Assembly (NCBI GenBank): GCA_018662075.1
Contig: JABJGX010000051.1
Location: 1-20,862 of the forward strand
Reading direction: 5' to 3'
From: Candidatus Peregrinibacteria bacterium
GTDB taxonomy: Bacteria; Patescibacteriota; Gracilibacteria; Peribacterales; Peribacteraceae
DNA length: 20,862 nt
Below, piece after piece: positions 14,380-20,776 of this stretch. Position 1 is the stretch's first letter. Every line of letters starts with the position of its first letter. The notes beneath the pieces were generated by a model. That model was given only the letters and a program-made list of their open reading frames with translations, was not told the DNA's origin and searched no databases. The position numbers and the translations under genes were made by a program.

Positions 14380-15813
14380 ATGTCTACTGCTTACAAAACC
14401 GTTTCCGACATCGCAGGTCCGCTTCTCATGGTTGAGGGAGTGGAAGGTGTCACCTACGACGAACTCTGTGAGATTGAACTCACAGACGGCTCAAAGCGTC
14501 TAGGTAAAGTTCTTGAAGCTCGCGAAGGCCTCGCTGTTGTTCAGCTCTTCGAAAGTGCTCAAGGCGCAACTACAGAAGGAACAAAAGTCCGATTCCTTGG
14601 TCGATCATTCGAACTCGGAGTGTCTGAAGACATGCTTGGACGCGTGTTCTCAGGTAGCGGAGCTCCTATCGACAACGGACCAGAGGTTATCCCTGAAAAG
14701 AAACTCGATATTAACGGTGCACCGATCAACCCAGCATCTCGTGACTTCCCAGAAGACTTTATTCAGACAGGTATCTCTACTATTGATGTTCTAAACACAC
14801 TAGTACGAGGACAGAAGCTTCCTATCTTCTCTGGAGCTGGACTACCACATGCTCAGATTGCTGCTCAAATTGCTCGTCAGGCTCGTGTGCTTACAGAAAA
14901 AGAGGTATCAGAGGGTAAGGGTGCAGAGGAAGGCGGAGAAAACGACGAAAAGTTCGCAGTGGTATTTGCTGCGATGGGAGTGACCTATGAAGAAGCTCAG
15001 TTCTTCAAGAACGAATTTGAAAAGACAGGCGCACTAAGTCGTGCAGTTCTCTTCCTTAATACGGCAGACAATCCAGTGGCAGAACGTATCGCTACCCCTC
15101 GTCTTGCACTGACTGCAGCTGAGTACCTTGCATACGAACTCGACTACCACGTAACGGTAATTATCACGGACATGACAAACTACTGTGAAGCGCTCCGAGA
15201 GATCTCTGCTGCGCGTAAAGAAGTTCCTGGACGACGTGGATATCCTGGTTACCTCTATACCGACCTTGCAACATTGTACGAACGCGCAGGACGTATCAAA
15301 GGAAAGAAGGGTTCTATCACTCAGATCCCGATCCTTACGATGCCAGAGGACGATGTAACACACCCAATTCCAGACCTTACTGGTTACATTACAGAAGGAC
15401 AGATTCGACTCGACCGTGGACTCCACCAGAAAGCAATCTTCCCACCAGTTATCCCTATGGGATCCCTGTCTCGTCTAAAGGGTAAAGCACAAGGTGAAGG
15501 TGTAACACGTGAAGACCACTCAGGAATGGATGCCCAGCTAACCGCTGCATACGCTCGTGGAACTGAAATCCGTGAACTCGCAGTTATCCTTGGAGAATCT
15601 TCTTTGAGCGATATAGACAAGGCATACCTCAAGTTTGCAGACAGGTTTGAAAAAGAATTCATCCGTCAGGGTGAACACGAGAACCGTTCCATCTACCAGT
15701 CACTCGATATTGGTTGGGATCTTCTTACAGAACTACCACGTTCAGAACTCAAGCGTGTGAAGGGAGACCACATCGATAAATACATGAAAGTAAAAACTGC
15801 TACTACTGCATAA
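14380..15813 (+). CDS. ntpB: V-type ATPase regulatory subunit B
   Basis: 477 residues. The N-terminal barrel has DIAGPLLMVEGVEGVTYDEL. The nucleotide-fold region has ISTIDVLNTLVRGQKLPIFS, then the degenerate P-loop SGAGLPHAQIAAQIARQA typical of the non-catalytic B subunit. NTADNPVAERIATPRLALT and the AARKEVPGRRGYPGYLYTDL block follow, then SLSRLKGKAQGEGVTREDHS, with the arginine that reaches into the A-subunit site. A Glu/Gly/Lys-rich linker near residues 170-190 is slightly expanded. It forms the hexamer with subunit A. Initiation lies just after the CCCTA tract with no Shine-Dalgarno. It is followed not by ntpD but by a membrane protein gene. Confidence 0.95.
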   Translation: MSTAYKTVSDIAGPLLMVEGVEGVTYDELCEIELTDGSKRLGKVLEAREGLAVVQLFESAQGATTEGTKVRFLGRSFELGVSEDMLGRVFSGSGAPIDNGPEVIPEKKLDINGAPINPASRDFPEDFIQTGISTIDVLNTLVRGQKLPIFSGAGLPHAQIAAQIARQARVLTEKEVSEGKGAEEGGENDEKFAVVFAAMGVTYEEAQFFKNEFEKTGALSRAVLFLNTADNPVAERIATPRLALTAAEYLAYELDYHVTVIITDMTNYCEALREISAARKEVPGRRGYPGYLYTDLATLYERAGRIKGKKGSITQIPILTMPEDDVTHPIPDLTGYITEGQIRLDRGLHQKAIFPPVIPMGSLSRLKGKAQGEGVTREDHSGMDAQLTAAYARGTEIRELAVILGESSLSDIDKAYLKFADRFEKEFIRQGEHENRSIYQSLDIGWDLLTELPRSELKRVKGDHIDKYMKVKTATTA

Positions 15814-15818
15814 TCATC

Positions 15819-16580
15819 TTGAAAAACGCTATAGAGATCATCGGCATTGCCTGGAACTTCTACCGGAAGCAGCCAGTGCTAAACCAGATCGCTTTCTGGT
15901 TGTTGTTTGCTCCAATAGGACTTATCGACGCCATTTCTGGAATGATAGATACCGTTGCTGCTCAAGGCTTTAATACTGGCATGAATACGATGGAGCAAAT
16001 GACTGCTATGGAATTTGCCATCACTATTCCGATAGTCATCGTGCTTGTATACCTCATGGTATGGGGACATATTTGTATACTGATGGTTTCAAAAAAGATG
16101 CTATCAAGTGGCTCAGGACGTTCCAGATCTTCTTTCAAGGCTGTGCGCGACCAATCAAAAAAATTCATCATCCCACTATTACTCGTAGGAATCCTCAGAA
16201 GTATTACAACATTCCTTTGGGCCCTTCTCCTTATTGTTCCAGGTGTCGTCTACTCTATCCGCACAGTCTTTTACGATATCTTAATGATCGAAGGAGGAAA
16301 GGTTATCTACGGACGTCAAATGCTTACCAAAAGTACAAACATGGTAAAAGGGCATGGTTGGGATATCTTTGTACGACTCCTTAGTATTGGAGTATGCATC
16401 TTTGGATCGACTGGACTCGTCAGTGCAGCACTCCAGATTGGACTCACAGCTATCGACTACCGACTCGAAAACCTCGCAATTATTCTTATCGACGCTATCG
16501 ATGCATACGCTGGAATGTTCTTCATAGTATGTACCGTTGCACTCTACGCAGAACTTAAAAAGCTCTCTACTACGAAATAA
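15819..16580 (+). CDS. Multi-pass membrane protein of unknown function, in the V-ATPase operon
   Basis: 253 residues with about six hydrophobic segments (roughly 22-42, 66-90, 115-130, 131-150, 183-207, 216-245). The layout and the segment LLLIVPGVVYSIRTVFYDIL, followed by GGKVIYGRQMLTKSTNMVKGHGWDIF, resemble broad families of small membrane proteins such as DUF975 and the glycerophosphodiesterase membrane-domain group: 'iPGii.....f....l.......a...S..l.kg....f'. No catalytic motif is visible. The start is TTG at 15819, five bases after the ntpB stop; there is no ATG before residue 42, so a TTG start best keeps the first membrane segment. It sits between ntpB and ntpD, where E. hirae has no gene. 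It could affect assembly of the ATPase or simply share its transcript. Confidence 0.7.
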   Translation: MKNAIEIIGIAWNFYRKQPVLNQIAFWLLFAPIGLIDAISGMIDTVAAQGFNTGMNTMEQMTAMEFAITIPIVIVLVYLMVWGHICILMVSKKMLSSGSGRSRSSFKAVRDQSKKFIIPLLLVGILRSITTFLWALLLIVPGVVYSIRTVFYDILMIEGGKVIYGRQMLTKSTNMVKGHGWDIFVRLLSIGVCIFGSTGLVSAALQIGLTAIDYRLENLAIILIDAIDAYAGMFFIVCTVALYAELKKLSTTK

Positions 16581-16582
16581 TT

Positions 16583-17227
16583 ATGGCTCTTCTCAATGTA
16601 AACCCAACACGAATGGCACTCATGGACCTCAAAGGTCGCAGCAAGTCTGCGAAGCGTGGTCATAAGCTTCTGAAAGATAAACAGGACGGACTCATGCAAC
16701 AGTTTCTTTCTATTATCAAAGAAGCAAAAGACCTACGTACGACTGTCGAAGACCAACTTGGAAATGTATTCCAGAAGTTCTTGCTGGCGAGTGCGTGGAT
16801 GTCTGATGCAAAAATGGAGAACGCTCTTTCAAGCCCACAAGCAAAGATCGAACTCGAGGTAGAAACAAAGAACGTCATGAGCGTAAAGATCCCTCTCTTC
16901 TCTATTAAGAAGACAGGAAACATTAAGGCCTATGGAATGGCAGGCACTAATGCCTTGCTCGACGAAGCAGTAGAAGCGCTAGAGAACCTCTTCGAGATCC
17001 TCGTAAACCTCGCACAGATAGAAAAGCAGGCAGAGGCCATGGCTATCGAACTAGAGACCACACGTCGCCGTGTAAACGCTCTAGAGCACAAGATGATCCC
17101 AGACCTCGACCAAACAGTGAAGTACATCAAAATGAAGCTCGACGAGTCTGAGCGTGCAGGTATTATTGCGACCATGCGTATCAAGGCATCTCTTGAAGAA
17201 CAAGAGAGACTAGAAAATACTGCTTAA
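16583..17227 (+). CDS. ntpD: V-type ATPase subunit D (central shaft)
   Basis: 214 residues, almost all helix, with the family opening NVNPTRMALMDLKGRSKSAKRGHKLLKDKQDGL (split here: NVNPTRMALMDLKGR, residues 5-19, then GHKLLKDKQDGL), a central less helical part (about 70-125), and the C-terminal ETTRRRVNALEHKMIPDL block near 160-177 that forms the long coiled coil. This is the rotor axle that turns inside the A3B3 head and binds subunit F. The start is two bases after the upstream membrane gene. It is the last recognisable V-ATPase gene; the next gene converges from the other strand after 39 bases without an obvious terminator hairpin. Confidence 0.93.
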   Translation: MALLNVNPTRMALMDLKGRSKSAKRGHKLLKDKQDGLMQQFLSIIKEAKDLRTTVEDQLGNVFQKFLLASAWMSDAKMENALSSPQAKIELEVETKNVMSVKIPLFSIKKTGNIKAYGMAGTNALLDEAVEALENLFEILVNLAQIEKQAEAMAIELETTRRRVNALEHKMIPDLDQTVKYIKMKLDESERAGIIATMRIKASLEEQERLENTA

Positions 17228-17266
17228 CTACGTTTCGCAATATTAATATCAACAGGACACTAATAC

Positions 17267-17608
17267 TTAAGCAACAGCCTTCACGATCTGTTCGAAGACC
17301 TTAGGGTCGCTCATTGCAAGCTCTGACAGAGCCTTACGGTTGATCTCGATGTTCTTAGTCTTCAGACCATTAATGAAGAGGCTGTAGCTCATTCCTTGTT
17401 CGCGAACAGCAGCGTTCAAACGCGTGATCCACAAAGCACGGAATGTGCGCTTCTTCTTCTTTCGGTCGATGTATGCATGCTGACCAGCCTTCATAACAGC
17501 CTCATTCGCTTTCTTAAAAGTAGAATGACGCATGCCACGATACCCCTGAGCGAGCTTTCGAATTTTCTTGTGACGCCTGTGTCTGACAACTCCAGTTGTA
17601 ACTCGCAT
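17267..17608 (-). CDS. rplT: 50S ribosomal protein L20
   Basis: 113 residues, basic, with the L20 signature: a basic N-terminal extension (RHRRHKKIRKLAQGYRG) followed by the globular part with RTFRALWITRLNAAVREQGM and YSLFINGLK. It binds 23S rRNA early in large-subunit assembly. Its ATG directly abuts the rpmI stop (TAAATG), so the two genes are coupled. The family is normally 115-120 residues, so this is full length. In many bacteria L20 represses this operon by binding the leader; I see no such leader here because the upstream gap is short. Confidence 0.96.
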   Translation of the reverse strand: MRVTTGVVRHRRHKKIRKLAQGYRGMRHSTFKKANEAVMKAGQHAYIDRKKKKRTFRALWITRLNAAVREQGMSYSLFINGLKTKNIEINRKALSELAMSDPKVFEQIVKAVA

Positions 17609-17803
17609 TTATAGGTAGGGAAGTAGCTTAACAAGCTTCTTTGAATCGCCTTTCGCAGTAATAAGAGTCCTATTAAGGTTCTTTTGGCGGGTGCTCTTCT
17701 GCTGCAACAAGTGATTCTTACTGTTACGCTTTACAGCTATTTTACCAGAACCAGTCCTTTTGACCCGTTTCTTAGCGCCGCTATGAGACTTCTGCTTAGG
17801 CAT
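17609..17803 (-). CDS. rpmI: 50S ribosomal protein L35
   Basis: 64 residues starting MPKQKSHSGAKKRVKRTGSG, the standard L35 opening (mPK.KthsgaaKRfk.TgsGk), and ending in the usual KKLVKLLPYL. The start is set by this homology; in-frame upstream starts at 17812 and 17842 would add unrelated residues. On the minus strand TATAGA (17818-17813) is nine bases before the chosen ATG and could be a -10 giving a leader of about three bases, though no -35 fits well. The 82-base gap to the infC stop contains a CCCTA repeat, so the usual infC-rpmI-rplT order is kept but infC and rpmI are spaced apart. Confidence 0.94.
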   Translation of the reverse strand: MPKQKSHSGAKKRVKRTGSGKIAVKRNSKNHLLQQKSTRQKNLNRTLITAKGDSKKLVKLLPYL

Positions 17804-17857
17804 CGGAGGCATTCTATAGAGAAAGCAGCCCTTTTCAAGCAATTTAACTACAAAATT

Positions 17858-17890
17858 CCCTAACCCCTAGCCCTAATGCTACCCCCTAAC
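17858..17890 (+). repeat. CCCTA-rich tract at the infC 3' end
   Basis: CCCTAA, CCCCTAG, CCCTAA and CCCCCTAAC units between rpmI and infC. The infC stop codon (TAG on the minus strand, 17886-17888) lies inside the tract. Here the G-rich strand is the coding strand, so the infC mRNA 3' end would carry runs GGGGG, GGG, GGGG and GGG. Confidence 0.8.
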
Positions 17891-18437
17891 CTTTCTCTCC
17901 TCTCTTTGGCCTGACAATCACCGTAAACTGGTTTCCCTGTGGCTTCACCTCCTGCTCGACGTCAGATACCTCTTTTAGGTCCTCTACGAGGCCCATGAGC
18001 TTCTTCTTAGCATAGTCCTTATTGGTCATTTCTCGCCCTCTAAGGCGGACAACAAGCTTCACCAAGTGTCGCTCCTCCAAAAATTCCTTCGCCCGAGAGA
18101 CAATACGGTCTAAATCGTGCTTTTCTGTACGGAAAGAGAACCGAAGCATCTTTACCTCTGTCTGCTTATTATGAGCTTTCTGCTTCTGCTCCTTCTTCTT
18201 CTGAGCATACATAAATCGACCAAAATCTGTAATTTTTACGATTGGCGGCTTCGCATTAGGACTGATTTCGATCAGATCCATATCCTCTGCTTGAGCTTTC
18301 GCAATAGCCTCAGCAATGGACATCTCCTCAGAATCCTCTTCATCAACTAGGCGCACTCTCGGTGCAGTGATTCCCTCGTTAATTCGTGGCTTCTTTTCCT
18401 TCTTCTTGGCCGGCACATACCTGTTACGTTTTTGCAT
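17886..18437 (-). CDS. infC: Translation initiation factor IF-3
   Basis: 183 residues. The N-domain starts at RINEGITAPRVRLVDEE (about 19-35) and runs to DLIEISPNAKPPIVKITDFG and RFMYAQKKKEQKQK. The C-domain follows with EVKMLRFSFRTEKHDLDRIV, FLEERHLVKLVVRLRGRE, and GNQFTVIVRPKRGEKG at the end. IF-3 keeps subunits apart and proofreads the initiator codon. It starts with ATG, unlike the rare AUU start used for autoregulation in E. coli and relatives, so that feedback loop is not visible here. A good promoter lies just upstream, predicting a leader of about five bases. First gene of the infC-rpmI-rplT cluster. Confidence 0.96.
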   Translation of the reverse strand: MQKRNRYVPAKKKEKKPRINEGITAPRVRLVDEEDSEEMSIAEAIAKAQAEDMDLIEISPNAKPPIVKITDFGRFMYAQKKKEQKQKAHNKQTEVKMLRFSFRTEKHDLDRIVSRAKEFLEERHLVKLVVRLRGREMTNKDYAKKKLMGLVEDLKEVSDVEQEVKPQGNQFTVIVRPKRGEKG

Positions 18438-18448
18438 AAAGTAGCGTA

Positions 18449-18477
18449 AATTTACGATGAATAGGGCCTTGCGTCAA
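18449..18477 (-). promoter_or_regulatory. Promoter of infC
   Basis: On the minus strand TTGACG (18477-18472), a 17-base spacer and TAAATT (18454-18449), then 11 bases to the ATG. It has the best -35 in the window. The predicted leader is about five bases, too short for a Shine-Dalgarno. Confidence 0.7.
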
Positions 18478-18500
18478 GAAATTGACCACAAAGATCGTGA

Positions 18501-19370
18501 TTACTTCGCACTATAAACCTGCACATCAAGACCAAGCCTCTGCCATCCAGGAGCGTTTCCCGGCATTATAGACACTTTCTGTAATGCCATAATTTGCATA
18601 GGCCACAGTTTATAGCCCTGAAGAATTTCCCCCAGATCACTCTGTAGAATCTTCCGAACATCACGAAGAAGTGACACGCGTAATACATTTTCAAAAGCGT
18701 TTGCAAATGTCGTACTACTAAAAGATCTCTTGAGTTGCTCCTCATATGCTTTCGGATTTTCCGAATACCGCAGAAGGTCTGCAGACAAGAACTGTTCGAG
18801 GGCAATAATTCCTGCTGGGTTTTCCTGCTCTACCCTATCAACAAGTAATGCAATTTCGTCCTCTGTCAGAACATCTCCAATAGTAAGCAATCCTGCTAAG
18901 CGAACAATTAATAATATAGTTTGCATTCCTTCATCATGCACCGAGAATTCTACAGACAGCGTACGAGATGATGCCCCTTCCTCACTGTCACTTGGTTCAC
19001 TAATCTTGATTTCCGACATGTCTGACAACACTCCGTCACGCATCAGTGCCTCACGAATAATTTCGAACGTTGCAATAAGGCGTGTGACATCTGTTTCCTC
19101 GGGAAGTGCATACACCTCTACCCTCTCTTGCTGAGAGCCAATGCGAGTTGCTGCATGCAACTGTGTAAGTTCTATCTGCTCAGTAAGCGCACGAAGACGC
19201 CGCTCAAGCATTGGAAGCTGACTAACAATCGGAATAGAAATATCACGTACTTCAATAATGGTCTTCACATGAGCCAAAATCAAAAATGCAGAAAGAACCA
19301 TAAGTCCAATACCCGTACTAAACGAAATGATGGGATGACAATGCCGGAATTTGAAAAGCAAGCGAGTCAT
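18501..19370 (-). CDS. Bitopic coiled-coil membrane protein, possibly PilO-like
   Basis: 289 residues with a short basic cytoplasmic N-terminus, one membrane helix (about 15-36, STGIGLMVLSAFLILAHV), then a helical segment (LPMLERRLRALTEQIELTQL), as in type IV pilus alignment-complex proteins. The segment around 90-160 (ALPEETDVTRLIATFEIIRE, then TLSVEFSVHDEGMQTILLIV) resembles the PilO periplasmic fold ('lp...dv..ll..l...a...gl', then 'v.v...G.y..l..fl..l'). A helical region of about 100 residues follows that PilO (about 200 residues) does not have, so this is either an extended version or another family. It overlaps the upstream gene by one base (TAATG), implying a functional pair. No Cys. 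Confidence 0.5.
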   Translation of the reverse strand: MTRLLFKFRHCHPIISFSTGIGLMVLSAFLILAHVKTIIEVRDISIPIVSQLPMLERRLRALTEQIELTQLHAATRIGSQQERVEVYALPEETDVTRLIATFEIIREALMRDGVLSDMSEIKISEPSDSEEGASSRTLSVEFSVHDEGMQTILLIVRLAGLLTIGDVLTEDEIALLVDRVEQENPAGIIALEQFLSADLLRYSENPKAYEEQLKRSFSSTTFANAFENVLRVSLLRDVRKILQSDLGEILQGYKLWPMQIMALQKVSIMPGNAPGWQRLGLDVQVYSAK

Positions 19371-19966
19371 TATTTCAATCGGAGTCGTAATACAAATGGT
19401 GAGTAAAATCCATCCTGATCATTTTCCTGTCGTGTGTAACGCGTAGTTTCGACATCAATAACCATTTCAAGACTGTGTATTTCTTCGACGAACTTCGCAA
19501 GAACAGTCATAGACCGTGGGCCTACATTGTGAATCTTTCCCTTAATCTCTGCCGTGCTATGCAATGCATCGAAGACAAAACTATCAAGCGCAACAACATT
19601 TTTCTGGTCAGGAACAAGAATAGACACAATATGTGACAATTCCCCACGCAGTCTTTGGAACTGCAGGCGAGACTCTTTCATCATTTTCAGGCGATAGTAC
19701 AAATCATTATCAACAGGAAGCAGAAATGAACCGCGCTCATCTTCCATACTAATAATACGCGCTTCAAGGTCTGCTTTATAGCTCTTCAACTCCTGTAATC
19801 CACGAACTGTTCCGCTGACCTCTACGTGTGTCAGTTCTGGAACCAGAACGTACCACGAAAGCGTTAGAAGCCCTGCAAGGACGACTGAGAACAAGAAGAG
19901 CGAGAACGCTGTACGCCTCGCAATATCCTCAAAGCTATGTGATTGTTTGGTATGTGTGTTTTTCAT
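19370..19966 (-). CDS. Bitopic membrane protein, possibly PilN-like
   Basis: 198 residues from the ATG at 19966. This start is chosen because a perfect -10 (TATAAT) lies 13 bases before it; the in-frame ATG at 20008 is upstream of that promoter. A basic, Ser/His-rich tail of about 20 residues precedes one membrane helix (about 21-43, SLFLFSVVLAGLLTLSWYVL). A coiled coil follows (about 55-115). The C-terminal domain (ALDSFVFDALHSTAEIKGKI, then FVEEIHSLEMVIDVETTRYT, then FVLRLRLK) follows the PilN pattern of '.l.s..........i.G......v..f...L.....f..v......' ending in a beta strand. Together with the overlapping downstream gene it may form a PilN/PilO-type pair, although no PilM is present in the window. 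Confidence 0.5.
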   Translation of the reverse strand: MKNTHTKQSHSFEDIARRTAFSLFLFSVVLAGLLTLSWYVLVPELTHVEVSGTVRGLQELKSYKADLEARIISMEDERGSFLLPVDNDLYYRLKMMKESRLQFQRLRGELSHIVSILVPDQKNVVALDSFVFDALHSTAEIKGKIHNVGPRSMTVLAKFVEEIHSLEMVIDVETTRYTRQENDQDGFYSPFVLRLRLK

Positions 19967-19979
19967 AATGTTTCCCCTT

Positions 19980-19985
19980 ATTATA
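19980..19985 (-). promoter_or_regulatory. -10 box of the PilN/PilO-like pair
   Basis: Perfect TATAAT on the minus strand (19985-19980), followed by AAGGGGAAACATT and the ATG. AAGGGG is a weak Shine-Dalgarno-like sequence, but the predicted transcription start lies at about its end. No clear -35. Confidence 0.5.
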
Positions 19986-20017
19986 GCGGAAATATGGTCT
20001 TTTTTCACCTCTGGGAT

Positions 20018-20035
20018 GTTGTAAAATATTACAAC
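20018..20035 (+). promoter_or_regulatory. 18-bp palindrome, candidate operator upstream of avd
   Basis: GTTGTAA (20018-20024), AATA, TTACAAC (20029-20035): a perfect 7-bp inverted repeat with a 4-base spacer. It lies between the divergent PilN-like and avd genes. It overlaps the likely avd -35 (TTGTAA, 20019-20024, with CATAAT at 20041-20046 as -10, spacer 16). The size suits a dimeric repressor. Confidence 0.5.
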
Positions 20036-20071
20036 AGTGGCATAATATTACTTTAATACTACCACAATCAT

Positions 20072-20419
20072 ATGGAAGAACTCGATATCCCCATTCTTCG
20101 CAAATGTTATGATCTTTATAAGACGTTTCACGGACTGCGAGGTCTCGTATCCAAAGCCGATCACTACACCCTCTGGCAAAGGGCGGAAAATCTGATCTTG
20201 GATGTCATCGAAGGTATTCTGTTTGCAAGTCAGCTCCCTAAGGCTAAAAAACTGCCACACTTGGAACAAGTGAGTATGAAACTCAATATGCTTCGTATTT
20301 TTCTGCGTCTCACAAAAGAGACAAAGATACTCGATCTTAAAAAGTGTCTCCTCTTACAAGAGATAGTCGACGAAATTGGTAGAATGCTTGGAGGATGGAT
20401 GAAATCAGTTAAGGAATAA
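20072..20419 (+). CDS. avd: DGR accessory variability determinant (Avd-like, four-helix bundle)
   Basis: 115 residues, all helical. Avd is the pentameric four-helix-bundle partner of the reverse transcriptase in diversity-generating retroelements and is needed for mutagenic copying of the template repeat. The sequence follows the bacterial Avd pattern: IPILRKCYDLYKTFH (helix 1, 6-20), then YTLWQRAENLILDVIEGIL (32-50), LPHLEQVSMKLNMLRIFLRL (61-80, helix 3), TKETKILDLKK, and the hallmark end EIVDEIGRMLGGWMKS (97-112). It is full length and basic, as expected for a nucleic-acid-binding protein. Immediately downstream lies an Asn-rich template-repeat-like block on the opposite strand. The same fold occurs in 23S rRNA intervening-sequence proteins, but the C-terminal motif and the template repeat favour Avd. 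Confidence 0.85.
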   Translation: MEELDIPILRKCYDLYKTFHGLRGLVSKADHYTLWQRAENLILDVIEGILFASQLPKAKKLPHLEQVSMKLNMLRIFLRLTKETKILDLKKCLLLQEIVDEIGRMLGGWMKSVKE

Positions 20420-20447
20420 AAACTCCCTCTGTCAGACTTGAGGGAGT
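20418..20447 (-). terminator. Terminator hairpin downstream of the template repeat
   Basis: On the minus strand ACTCCCTC (20447-20440), a 10-base loop and GAGGGAGT (20429-20422), a perfect 8-bp stem, then TTTT (20421-20418). It lies at the junction of avd (stop at 20417-20419) and the template repeat. The T-run is on the minus side, so it should end the repeat RNA; from the + side it could also stabilise the avd 3' end. Confidence 0.6.
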
Positions 20448-20454
20448 AGTAGAG

Positions 20455-20600
20455 ATGGGGAGAAGGACTGCCGAGCGGCCGACAACCACAAGTTGTCATT
20501 GCGATTGTCATCCCAGTTGTTGTTGACGTTCACGCGACCATCGTTAACATTGAGTTCGACGTGGTTGTCATCGGGGAGCGCTATATTGCCCATTCCCATC
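20455..20600 (-). other. DGR template repeat (TR)
   Basis: The minus strand frame that ends with TGA at 20434-20432 has 11 Asn codons (7 AAC, 4 AAT) within 32 codons (20587-20492). They appear in DGRVNVNNNWDDNRNDNLWL followed by SAARQSF. Adenine-directed mutagenesis acts on such AAC/AAT codons. The WxxNRxxNLWLSAARQ-like ending resembles the C-type-lectin-fold ending of DGR target proteins. The frame opens after a stop at 20701-20699 and has no convincing start codon, as expected for a non-coding template rather than a gene. Boundaries are approximate because no variable repeat is in the window to align with. An alternative is the 3' end of a target gene or pseudogene, but the uniform Asn content favours the template. 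Confidence 0.78.
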
Positions 20601-20732
20601 CGTTGGCACCAAGAGTCGAGGGTTACTGTCTTGCGACTTATATCCTCTTCTCCCTGTATTTTATTTGGGAGCAATCCCGCGTATGCGAGATACCTCCACT
20701 AGGAATGAGCAAGAAGTTCCTCTCGATCTCAG

Positions 20733-20776
20733 CTCACTCGCTATCGTGTTCCGTAGAGACACGCTACTCTGGTGAG
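20733..20776. other. Possible structured RNA segment next to the TR
   Basis: Nested inverted repeats: outer CTCAC (20733-20737) with GTGAG (20772-20776), inner CGTGT (20745-20749) with ACACG (20759-20763). A direct repeat TCGCTATC occurs at 20738-20745 and 20786-20793. The rest of 20601-20862 shows no convincing gene; on the minus strand a frame open from the window edge ends with TAA at 20799-20797 after 21 codons. DGR template RNAs often have structured flanks, but the stems here are short. Confidence 0.3.

Noticed and set aside
17228..17266. A shared terminator between ntpD and rplT
   Set aside because: The AATATTAATAT-type symmetry is A-T only and no GC stem or T-run is present.
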